Shown: piece by piece, positions 17,771 through 25,385 of the stretch
Layout: each line of letters begins with the position of its first letter
Numbering within the stretch: position 1 is the stretch's first letter
Source: Elusimicrobiota bacterium
Lineage (GTDB): Bacteria; Elusimicrobiota; Elusimicrobia; UBA1565; JACRDR01
DNA length: 64,000 nt
Direction of reading: 5' to 3'
Assembly: GCA_016194745.1 (NCBI GenBank)
Contig: JACQBA010000011.1
Coordinates: 1 to 64,000 of the forward strand
Translations under genes and position numbers: made by a program
The notes under the pieces: model-generated
Told to the model about the DNA's origin: nothing
What the model saw: only the letters and a program-made list of their open reading frames with translations
Database searches by the model: none

Positions 17771-19138
17771 CTATACGGTTTTTTTTCTGTAGGCCGTAGC
17801 CCGCCCCCTTCGCTCGGGGATCCTCTCAATTAGCCCGCTTTCAATTAGGCGTTCGAACACCCTCTTCATGACGTTTTCTGATCCGATATTGCAAATCTCG
17901 CGCCCCTTAGAGTTATTGATACTTAAATTTCCCAAGAGAAATTCCATGACGATGTTCTCCGGTGTAGAAAGGGGTTCGTGTCGAATCGTAACGAGGACCG
18001 AGTTTTCTTTAGCCAAAATCACGGGTTCTTTAAGTTTTAGTTTGCGCATCGCTGCAAATGCCGTGTTCAAGCCTTCGCCAACGTCCTTATTTGGAGGGTC
18101 GGGAAATTTGTTGATTAATCTAACAACATTGCCGTTGCGGGAAAACCGCTCCTTTAAAATATTGCCAACAGTAATGTGCGCCGGCAGAGTGCCCGGGCTT
18201 TCTATCTCAATTCTGTTCTCAAAAATTCTAACGTGGACATCATCAGCGATGCTGTAATCGCGATGGAGGATGGCATTTGTAATAATCTCATGGAGCGTTT
18301 CTGGGGGATACTTTATCTTCTCAAATCCTCCTTCCCCCAATTTTGCAACTTCCTCCACAAACTCTATCGTTTTCGAAACGCTTTCCTTAATTTGCTGATA
18401 GGCATTCCCCTCAACGCTGATAGGGTCGAATGCCAAGGTCTCTCTAGTTCCTTCGTTTTCGGCTGTCTTATATCGATAAATTTTTATTCCACATCGCTTC
18501 GGGAGCACTGCTTGTGGAAGGTCAGAAAATAGTATGACTCCTGCCACCGTTGGCAAATTGTTCCGAATTAACTGCTGCTTGCGCAACCATGGTTCAGGAG
18601 CAGACGTTGGCACAACGTGAGCGATGAACTTCTCAATGGAGTCGGATGCTGAAATAATTTCAAGTGGAGAAGAAACTGTCTCCACCTCAAATGAGGTGAA
18701 TCCCTTATTCAGCTCTAGGCGTCTTATTGACTCAGGCGTCGTAACTGGAAGATTTTGAGCCCCCCTGCGCTGATAGGCCATTCCACTAGACGCATTTTTG
18801 ATGTCTGGGGTTTTCTTGATACTGAGATGGAGCACGAGTCCTGACCTGCGATTACACTGGAGAAATTCGCAATCTAGGTATTGTCCTAGAGGGAAGAACT
18901 GCTCAAAGCATTGGACATGCCCATTTGCCGCTTCTACATTGGTAAATCCTTCCCAAAGCCTGCCATCGGTAATGCCGATAAAAATCTCGCCGCCATCGGC
19001 GTTGGCAAATGCCGAAATTGATTCCGTAAGCTTCGCAGGTTTTATTTCCTTTTGCTTAAAATCAAGGAAATGTCCCTCATCGGTGGCCAATACTTTCTGA
19101 GCTTGGACTTCATCGATTTCTTTGATCGGGATCGGCAT
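17771..19138 (-). CDS. AlbA_2 (schlafen-like) domain transcriptional regulator / ATPase-like protein
   Basis: 455 residues. N-terminal AlbA_2 domain: EGHFLDFKQKEIKPAKLTES, then ISAFANADGGEIFIGI (residues about 20-60), the signature of the 'divergent AAA-4/schlafen' group. The middle has an HATPase_c_4-type segment (PPETLHEIITNAILHRDYS, ENRIEIESPGTLP), and the C-terminus a winged-helix-like tail (ENVMKRVFERLIESGLIERI). Such proteins are putative regulators, often on mobile or defence islands. A TAGACT box lies 6 bases before the ATG. Low GC compared with the chromosome. Confidence 0.85.
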   Translation of the reverse strand: MPIPIKEIDEVQAQKVLATDEGHFLDFKQKEIKPAKLTESISAFANADGGEIFIGITDGRLWEGFTNVEAANGHVQCFEQFFPLGQYLDCEFLQCNRRSGLVLHLSIKKTPDIKNASSGMAYQRRGAQNLPVTTPESIRRLELNKGFTSFEVETVSSPLEIISASDSIEKFIAHVVPTSAPEPWLRKQQLIRNNLPTVAGVILFSDLPQAVLPKRCGIKIYRYKTAENEGTRETLAFDPISVEGNAYQQIKESVSKTIEFVEEVAKLGEGGFEKIKYPPETLHEIITNAILHRDYSIADDVHVRIFENRIEIESPGTLPAHITVGNILKERFSRNGNVVRLINKFPDPPNKDVGEGLNTAFAAMRKLKLKEPVILAKENSVLVTIRHEPLSTPENIVMEFLLGNLSINNSKGREICNIGSENVMKRVFERLIESGLIERIPERRGRATAYRKKTV

Positions 19139-19144
19139 AGCTAT

Positions 19145-19150
19145 AGTCTA
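19145..19150 (-). promoter_or_regulatory. -10 box of the AlbA_2 gene (leaderless)
   Basis: TAGACT on the minus strand, 6 bases from the ATG at 19138. Confidence 0.5.
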
Positions 19151-19310
19151 CCGTCTAATCCAAAACACAGTCAACTCACATGAGCCATTAGAGAGTTTTG
19201 TCTGGTGCTGCCCTTGGTGCAATGGTGCCATCCCAAACGACGCATACTAGTCCAACGCCATCAAACTCGCTGCTTGGGATTAGGCAAGAAACGGAACGGT
19301 ACGGAAAATC

Positions 19311-19384
19311 TGGAGCGGGCGAAGGGAATCGAACCCTCATCTCTACCTTGGCAAGGTAGCATTCTACCACTGAACCACGCCCGC
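19311..19384 (-). tRNA. tRNA-Gly (GCC)
   Basis: Cloverleaf with acceptor GCGGGCG/CGCCCGC, anticodon loop TTGCCAA, canonical T-loop TTCGATT and encoded CCA. It sits at the right edge of the low-GC island, with its 3' end facing the island, so it is a candidate integration site. Confidence 0.95.
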
Positions 19385-19443
19385 GTCGGACCTATTATAG
19401 CACTTATCGCGCCGGGCGAGGCGTCTCGCGCGAGGCTTGGCGG

Positions 19444-20259
19444 CTAGTTCCCGTCCCCGTCGTCGTTGGATAGGCCGGCGACTCCGCCGACGAGGCCGAT
19501 GTCGAAATAGAGGGCCCGCCCGCGGTGCGCGATCGGCACGCAGGCTTGGCGCGCGGCCGAGACGTAGAACATCCCGCCGAAGCTCCAGCCGGCCGGGGCG
19601 CCCGCGGTGTTGACGCCGCCGAGGTCGGGCAGCGCGACGATCGCCGCGGGCTCCCGCACGCCGCCGACGATGTTCCTGTGCTTGCGCAGGAACTCGATCG
19701 CCTCGCCGCGGGCCCGGGCGTCGCCGGGGAAGACGAGCTGCTCGGAGGCGTGATAGAGGATCTTGAGATCGGGGTCGTCGAGCGCGGCCTGGAACTGCTG
19801 CTGGCCGCTCAGGCCCTCGCGCGTCACGCGTTCGGCGAGCGCCGCGTTGAAGGCGTCCGAATGCATCAGGTGCCCGTGGCCGAAGTCCGAGAAGAACGGG
19901 TAGAGCGCGTAGCCGCGCGCGAAGGCCGTCTCGGCGTGGACGCGGATCGCGTCGACCAGGGCGTCGGGGAACACGACCTCATACATCGGCGTCGTCATCC
20001 CGGTCAGGTTCGTGTTGAAGTAGGGCAGGACGAACCGGCCCGCGCGGCGGAACCCGCGGTACTCGAGGCGGCGACCGGAGGCGAGGAGCTCCTCGAAGCG
20101 GCGGTCCATCTCTTCGAGCGTCTGGTCGAAGGGGAGCTCCTTCTTGAAGTGGATCGGCTTCGGGGACTCCCACTGCGAGGCGCAGTCCTGGGCGACGTCG
20201 GGCGCGGCGACGGGGGCGTGCGACAACAGCGCTGCGGCGGCGAGGGGTAGTAGGGACAT
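19444..20259 (-). CDS. Secreted protein of unknown function
   Basis: 271 residues starting MSLLPLAAAALLSHAPVAA (signal peptide). Mature part includes PIHFKKELPFDQTLEEMDRR, YFNTNLTGMTTPMYEVVFPD and a His-rich FSDFGHGHLMHSDAFN that might bind metal. No family recognised. A TACACT box ends 6 bases before the ATG, which fixes this start within a longer open frame. Confidence 0.7.
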   Translation of the reverse strand: MSLLPLAAAALLSHAPVAAPDVAQDCASQWESPKPIHFKKELPFDQTLEEMDRRFEELLASGRRLEYRGFRRAGRFVLPYFNTNLTGMTTPMYEVVFPDALVDAIRVHAETAFARGYALYPFFSDFGHGHLMHSDAFNAALAERVTREGLSGQQQFQAALDDPDLKILYHASEQLVFPGDARARGEAIEFLRKHRNIVGGVREPAAIVALPDLGGVNTAGAPAGWSFGGMFYVSAARQACVPIAHRGRALYFDIGLVGGVAGLSNDDGDGN

Positions 20260-20265
20260 AGGGCG

Positions 20266-20271
20266 AGTGTA
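20266..20271 (-). promoter_or_regulatory. -10 box of the gene starting at 20259 (leaderless)
   Basis: TACACT on the minus strand, 6-base gap to the ATG. Confidence 0.5.
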
Positions 20272-20337
20272 CGCGCCGCGGCGGGTCGCGGTAGGTGCAA
20301 GGGTCCGCGCGCGCCGTGGGTCCGTCTGCCCAGGATG

Positions 20338-20343
20338 TATAAT
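20338..20343 (+). promoter_or_regulatory. -10 box of the fatty acid hydroxylase gene (leaderless)
   Basis: TATAAT with 6 bases to the ATG at 20350. This makes 20350 more likely than the in-frame ATG at 20335, which lies upstream of the box. Confidence 0.6.
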
Positions 20344-20349
20344 GAGGCG

Positions 20350-21126
20350 ATGATCCGCTGGATTTTCCGCGCCAAATTCGGGACGCTGATGGCCGGGCTC
20401 TCGGGCTTCTTCCTGCTCGAAACGCGCTACCCCGCGCGCGAGTGGACCACCGCGCGCGGCGAGCGCCTGCTCAGCCACGCGCTGCTCGCGCTCCTCAACT
20501 CCATCCTGCTTGCGATACTCACGCGCGGCGCGCTGCTCTTGCTCGCGGCGAAGCTCGAGGCGCGCGGCTGGGGGCTCATGGGCGTGCTCGGGCTGCCGGG
20601 GCCGGTCTCGTTCCTCCTCTCGATCGCGGCGTACGACTGCTTCACGTACTGGTGGCACCGCGCGAACCACCGGGTGCCCCTTCTCTGGCGCTTCCATCGC
20701 GTGCACCACCTCGACACGCACGTCGACGCGACGACCTCGCTGCGCTTCCATCCGGGCGAGCTGCTACTGTCGGAGGCGGTGAAGGCGCTGTGGCTCCTCG
20801 CGTGGGGGCCGGGCCCCTACGCCTTGGCCGCGTGCGAAGCGGCCGTGACTTTGGCCGCGCAGTTCCATCACGCGAACATCGACTTGCCGGACGCGGCCGA
20901 GCGGCGGCTGCGCCCGCTCGTCATGACCCCTCGCGTCCACACCGCGCACCACACCGTGACCGAGCGCACGCGCGACGCCAACTTCGCGACGATCGCCTCG
21001 GTCTGGGACCGCCTCTTCGGCACCTTCGCCGAGCCGGACGCGGAGGAAAGCCGGTCGCTCGGACTGCCCGAAACCCCCCAAAATTATCTCGGTCCCGAAA
21101 GCCTTTTGCTGAGCCCGTTCCAATAG
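20350..21126 (+). CDS. Fatty acid hydroxylase / sterol desaturase family membrane protein
   Basis: 258 residues. Hydrophobic helices in the first 100 residues, then the di-iron histidine clusters WWHRANH, FHRVHHLDTHVD, QFHHANID and VHTAHHTV, the pattern of the fatty acid hydroxylase superfamily. It would hydroxylate or desaturate a lipid in the inner membrane; the lipid is not identifiable. It stands just upstream of the M16 gene in the same direction, but that gene has its own promoter. Confidence 0.92.
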   Translation: MIRWIFRAKFGTLMAGLSGFFLLETRYPAREWTTARGERLLSHALLALLNSILLAILTRGALLLLAAKLEARGWGLMGVLGLPGPVSFLLSIAAYDCFTYWWHRANHRVPLLWRFHRVHHLDTHVDATTSLRFHPGELLLSEAVKALWLLAWGPGPYALAACEAAVTLAAQFHHANIDLPDAAERRLRPLVMTPRVHTAHHTVTERTRDANFATIASVWDRLFGTFAEPDAEESRSLGLPETPQNYLGPESLLLSPFQ

Positions 21127-21176
21127 GCCCAAAGCGGGGCGGTCCCCTGGTCCCCCGCGGGATGCCCCGTCGACCC

Positions 21177-21204
21177 TTGGGTGCCGGGCCGGGGCGGCTA
21201 TAAT
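21177..21204 (+). promoter_or_regulatory. Promoter of the M16 peptidase gene
   Basis: TTGGGT (21177-21182), 16-base spacer and TATAAT (21199-21204); the ATG follows after 13 bases, leaving a leader of about 6 bases without a Shine-Dalgarno. Confidence 0.65.
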
Positions 21205-21217
21205 AAATACGTACCGT

Positions 21218-24200
21218 ATGAACCGGCTCGCCAGCCGCATCCTTCGCTGCCTTCTTTCGGCCGCACTCGTGTTCGGGAGCGTTCCCGTTTCGCGCGCGCA
21301 GGTGGTGGAGGTCGCGCCCAAGCTCAACTCGGGCGCGTCGCTGCAGACGGGCGGCGCGGTGAACGCGTTGACGGGAGGCGTGCAGGCGGTGAGTCTCAGC
21401 GGCATCACCACGCTCACGACGAGCGGTGGGCTGACCACCGGTCCCGAGATCGCTCTCACGGCGCCCAACGCCTCGGCCAGCGGTGCGCGCCTCAGCGTCG
21501 GGACCGATCTCGTCGCCGCGGCGCGCGGGCTCCAGCTGACTCCGCTCGCGTTCACGCAGACGCAGCCCGCGGCGCTGACGCCGCCGAACGCCGCGCTCGC
21601 CGCGCAGCCCCAGAGCTCCCTCTTCCGCCTGCCGGGCGAACACGATACGGCGCGCCGCGAAGCGTCGCCCGCGATCGGCCTCATGACCGAGGGCCCGAAG
21701 CTCGCCGCCCTGACGAACGGGGGCGCGACCGAGTCGACCGCGGCCTCGCTGTGGAACGGATTTCTCCGCGCCGCGCGGCTCGGCGGTCCGGGCGATCGCC
21801 CCGCGAGCGCGCCGAACGCTTCGCTTGCGCCGCAGTCGTTGCGCCCGAACGATTTGCTCCCGTTCCGCGCGCAGGCGAACAACGCGCCCGCGGTCCAGCC
21901 GCCCTCCCCCGGGCACGCGCCCGAGACGCTCAAGATGATCACCTTGGACAACGGGATGGAGATCTTGATCGAGCGCCAGGCCGACGTCCACAACGTCGAC
22001 CTGTCGATCGCCTACGGCGTCGGCAGCCGCGACGAGTCGGCGGGCGAGGAAGGCATCAGCCATTACATGGAGCACCTCGAGTACTCCGGCACGGCCAACG
22101 TGAAGAACTGGTTCCGCGTCATCGGCGCCTTGGGCGGCCGGCAGAACGCGGCGACGACGCAGGACGTCACGATGTACTCGCACACGCTGCCCTCGGGCAT
22201 GCACACCGTCAATCCCGAGAACCCGGACGACAAGAGGAGCGGGCTCGAGTACGCGATCATGCTCGAGCAGACGCGCATGGGCCGGCGCGAGACCACCGAC
22301 GCCAAGGTCGAGCGCGAGCGGCCGATCATCCTGCAGGAGATGGACGGCCACGCGAAGGTCGCCTACGCGGCCGCCCAGGACCGGCTGCGCGAACGGATGT
22401 TCGTCAATCCTCTCAACAAGGGAGACATCATCGGCACCAAGGCGAGCCTCGCCGCGATGAACGCCGAGAAGATCCGGCGGCACGCCGAGACGTTCTACAC
22501 CCCCCGCAACACGAAGGTCGTGATCCGCGGGGACGTGAACGTCGCCGAGGCGGAGCGCCTGGTGCGCCGCTATTTCGGGACGATCCACGGACGAGACCTC
22601 ACGGACGCCGACAAGGCGAAGCCCGCGAGACCCCCGCAGCCCGATCTCAGCGAGCCCGCGCAGACCGCGGAGATCGTCGACTCGGTCTCCGATCCCTACG
22701 CCAAGCGCGCGGCGGTCCACTTCGGGTGGAAAGCGCCGGCGGCCGGCACCAAGGAGTTCGAGGCCGCCGGCGTCGTGGCGACGTTGCTCCAGCGCCGCCT
22801 GGGCATCGAGCTGGTGCGCAAGCAGAAGCTCGCCCTAGATCTGTCCATGAGCATGACGCACGTGCGCGGACCCGGGACCGTCTCGGGCGTGATCACGGCG
22901 ATGCCGGGCGTCGCGCCCGAGAGCCTCGTGGCCGCGCTCGACACGGAGATCGCCGCCATCGCCCGCGGCGAGTTCGACGAGCGCGAGCTCGAGCGCGTGC
23001 TGTTCGCCCATGCGGAAGGCCTCGGGAAGGCCGCCCAGTCCGCCGACACGCTCGCCATGATCGCGGCGGTGCGCGGTGTCTCCCCGGCCGAGGCCCGCGA
23101 ACAGCTGGTGGCCGAGGCCCGCCGCGGCATGCTCATCGACGTCCGGGGCATCCAGGACGACGCGGCGTCGCGGGAGCTGCCCGAGGAAGCCTACGACGCG
23201 TTCATCCAGGCGGCGACCCGCCGCGCGCTGGCTCAGGCGCGCGAACTCGTCATGCGCGTCGCCGCGGAGAGCTTCGCCTCCTCGGGCCGCACCGTCGTCT
23301 ACACGCGCACCCAGGCCAGCCCGCAGCGCACGCCCGACGCGATCCCGGACCGGCCCCCGGCCCCGGACGAGGCGCCGACCGATCTCGAGAGCTACGTCCT
23401 CGGCCTCCTGCAGCACACGCGGTGGACGCCGCGCCCGATCCCGGCGGCCTCCGAGGCGAAGCTCTCCAACGGCGCCAAGCTCATCGTGATGAGCGACCCC
23501 AAGGCGGGCGACGCCATGCACGCGCACGTGGGATTCCGCCAGCGCTCGACCGCGTGGGACATCCGGGACAAGAAGCTCGTGCCGTTCGTCGGCAAGCTCC
23601 TCACCCAGCGCACGGCGCTGCGCACGCGCGAGGAGCTCGAGGAGTTCCAGCAGGAGCAGCGGATCTCGATCCGACCCCGAGACGCCAACGACCACACCGT
23701 CCTCGAGGGCAGCGCCCGGGGCGCAGCGACGCGCACGATGCTCGATCTCATGGCCGAGATGCTCACCGCGCCCCACGACTGGACGGCGTCCGACGCGGAG
23801 CTGGAGGAGTTCAAGACGTGGTGGAAGGAATGGCTGAGGCAGCACCGCGAGGATCCGCGCGAGTCGACCCTGTGGACGACGATCCGCGACATCCTCGGCA
23901 AGGACCACCCTTCGGCCAACGCGACGCTCACGCCGGACTCGCTCGATCTGCTCACCCCCGCCGAGATCGCGCGCCTGACCCGGGCGCACTTCGCGGCGGA
24001 CAACGCCGTCATCGTCGTCGTCACCGCGCTGCCGGCCGACGAGGTGCGGGAATATCTCGAGGAGCGTCTTAAGGCGTGGAAGGGCTCGGGCCCCGCGCCC
24101 GGCCCGACGGCCGCCAACGACCGCCTGCCGCAGACGGCCGTCTCCGTCGTGGACACGCCCGGCTCAGACCGCGCCGTCGTGCGCGTCTCCGGCATCCTCG

Positions 24201-24790
24201 CCGGGCCGCAGAACCGCAACTCTCCCGACTTCTATGCGATGAACGTCGCCAACTACATCCTGGGCGACGGCTACGGCGCGCGCCTCTGGCAGGGCCTGCG
24301 CCAGGCGTTCGGCTTCGCCTACACCGTCGGCGGCGGCATCGTCACCGACATGGCGAACGGGATGCTCAGCCTCGTCGTCGAGACCCACGCGGACAAGGCG
24401 CGCAGCGCGATGGACGTCATGCTGAGCGAAGTGAAGGGCCTGCGCGAGGCCCCGCCGACCGCGATCGAATTGATCTCGGCGAAGAACCAGCTCGTCGGCT
24501 CCTTCGTCTTAAGCCTGAACCACTTGGGCACGCTGGCGAGCGAGGCTCTCTCGCTGGACCTGTTCGGAGTCCCCCTGAGCCACTTCGGCGCATACCCCGA
24601 CAAGGTCATGTCCGTGACGGCGGAGGCGGTCCGCGATTTCTCGGGACGCATCTTCGATCCCGCGACGCTCGGCGTGACGGTGGCCGGCGACGCGCATTCC
24701 ATCGCGCCGCAGATACGGCACGATCTCAAGGATCGATCCGTGAACGTCTTCGATTTGGACGGGAACGAGAAGGCGCGGCCGAAACCCTGA
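21218..24790 (+). CDS. Two-domain M16 zinc peptidase, exported
   Basis: 1190 residues. Signal peptide (to about SRAQ), a Ser/Thr/Ala-rich low-complexity N-terminal region (30-220), then an active M16 half with the inverse zinc motif HYMEH at 282-286 (His282, Glu285, His286) and a downstream ERERPIILQEMDG helix. A second M16 half begins near residue 740 (RPIPAASEAKLSNGAKLIVM). It lacks the HxxEH motif, as usual for the partner half, and ends with an RGxxY-like GLRQAFGFAYTVGGG. This is the pitrilysin/processing-peptidase-like family, in the periplasm. Substrates unknown. The long N-terminal low-complexity part resembles that of the protein at 10654. Confidence 0.92.
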   Translation: MNRLASRILRCLLSAALVFGSVPVSRAQVVEVAPKLNSGASLQTGGAVNALTGGVQAVSLSGITTLTTSGGLTTGPEIALTAPNASASGARLSVGTDLVAAARGLQLTPLAFTQTQPAALTPPNAALAAQPQSSLFRLPGEHDTARREASPAIGLMTEGPKLAALTNGGATESTAASLWNGFLRAARLGGPGDRPASAPNASLAPQSLRPNDLLPFRAQANNAPAVQPPSPGHAPETLKMITLDNGMEILIERQADVHNVDLSIAYGVGSRDESAGEEGISHYMEHLEYSGTANVKNWFRVIGALGGRQNAATTQDVTMYSHTLPSGMHTVNPENPDDKRSGLEYAIMLEQTRMGRRETTDAKVERERPIILQEMDGHAKVAYAAAQDRLRERMFVNPLNKGDIIGTKASLAAMNAEKIRRHAETFYTPRNTKVVIRGDVNVAEAERLVRRYFGTIHGRDLTDADKAKPARPPQPDLSEPAQTAEIVDSVSDPYAKRAAVHFGWKAPAAGTKEFEAAGVVATLLQRRLGIELVRKQKLALDLSMSMTHVRGPGTVSGVITAMPGVAPESLVAALDTEIAAIARGEFDERELERVLFAHAEGLGKAAQSADTLAMIAAVRGVSPAEAREQLVAEARRGMLIDVRGIQDDAASRELPEEAYDAFIQAATRRALAQARELVMRVAAESFASSGRTVVYTRTQASPQRTPDAIPDRPPAPDEAPTDLESYVLGLLQHTRWTPRPIPAASEAKLSNGAKLIVMSDPKAGDAMHAHVGFRQRSTAWDIRDKKLVPFVGKLLTQRTALRTREELEEFQQEQRISIRPRDANDHTVLEGSARGAATRTMLDLMAEMLTAPHDWTASDAELEEFKTWWKEWLRQHREDPRESTLWTTIRDILGKDHPSANATLTPDSLDLLTPAEIARLTRAHFAADNAVIVVVTALPADEVREYLEERLKAWKGSGPAPGPTAANDRLPQTAVSVVDTPGSDRAVVRVSGILAGPQNRNSPDFYAMNVANYILGDGYGARLWQGLRQAFGFAYTVGGGIVTDMANGMLSLVVETHADKARSAMDVMLSEVKGLREAPPTAIELISAKNQLVGSFVLSLNHLGTLASEALSLDLFGVPLSHFGAYPDKVMSVTAEAVRDFSGRIFDPATLGVTVAGDAHSIAPQIRHDLKDRSVNVFDLDGNEKARPKP

Positions 24791-24791
24791 C

Positions 24792-25181
24792 CTATTCGCC
24801 GCGCGAGCGGCCGCTTCGGTTCGAGCGCCGCGAGCCCTGGGCGCGCTTCTTCTTGGCTTTCGGCTTGGGAGAGGAGACGCCGGCGTCCTGCACGGCGATC
24901 GGGCCCTTGATCTCGCGCTCCGCGGGCGGCTCTCCCGCCGGCTCCAGGTCGTGAGACTGCGCGGCCGCCTCGCGCGATACGGCCGCGGGAGCGTCGAGGG
25001 TCCGTTCGACGGGAGCGGTCAACAGGGGCACGTCGCGGCGCTCGAACTCGACCGAGGGAAGCACCGGCAGCACGTGCGACACGGGACTGTCCCCGCGCGC
25101 GTCCGGCTTCGACATGGTGTAGGCGCCGATGGTGAGGAAAACGATGACCGCGACCCAGGCGGCGTTCGCCATAATGCGCAT
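24792..25181 (-). CDS. Small single-pass membrane protein, basic C-terminus
   Basis: 129 residues: MRIMANAAWVAVIVFLTIGA gives one transmembrane helix, followed by a Pro/Glu/Ala-rich stretch and a strongly basic tail (KPKAKKKRAQGSRRSNRSGR). No family recognised. It faces the M16 gene tail to tail with one base between stops. A TACACT box 6 bases before the ATG supports it as a real gene. Confidence 0.6.
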   Translation of the reverse strand: MRIMANAAWVAVIVFLTIGAYTMSKPDARGDSPVSHVLPVLPSVEFERRDVPLLTAPVERTLDAPAAVSREAAAQSHDLEPAGEPPAEREIKGPIAVQDAGVSSPKPKAKKKRAQGSRRSNRSGRSRGE

Positions 25182-25187
25182 ATCTGG

Positions 25188-25193
25188 AGTGTA
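25188..25193 (-). promoter_or_regulatory. -10 box of the gene starting at 25181 (leaderless)
   Basis: TACACT on the minus strand, 6 bases before the ATG. Confidence 0.5.
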
Positions 25194-25277
25194 GGCACCT
25201 GTGAAGACAAGACGGTAACCGAGGACGGCGGAACGGAAGGAACCGAGGGAACGGAGTGGTACAAATCCAGAGATCCG

Positions 25278-25364
25278 GTGTCAGACGTAAAGTTAGTTAA
25301 GAAACTCGCAAGACACTCGGCCGAGCGAGCGAGTAACTTAACTAACTTTACGTCTGACACCGGA
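25278..25364. repeat. Palindromic intergenic repeat, family A copy 4
   Basis: Arms ccggtgtcagacgtaaag and ctttacgtctgacaccgg, inner arms ttagttaag/cttaactaa, with a centre rich in ctcg/cgag. The arms match each other perfectly over about 29 bases. Confidence 0.88.
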
Positions 25365-25372
25365 TGTAATGC

Positions 25373-25378
25373 TACGAT
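25373..25378 (+). promoter_or_regulatory. -10-like box of the glycosidase-like gene
   Basis: TACGAT, 7 bases before the ATG at 25386, immediately after repeat A4; no Shine-Dalgarno. Confidence 0.45.
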
Positions 25379-25385
25379 TCTTTTT

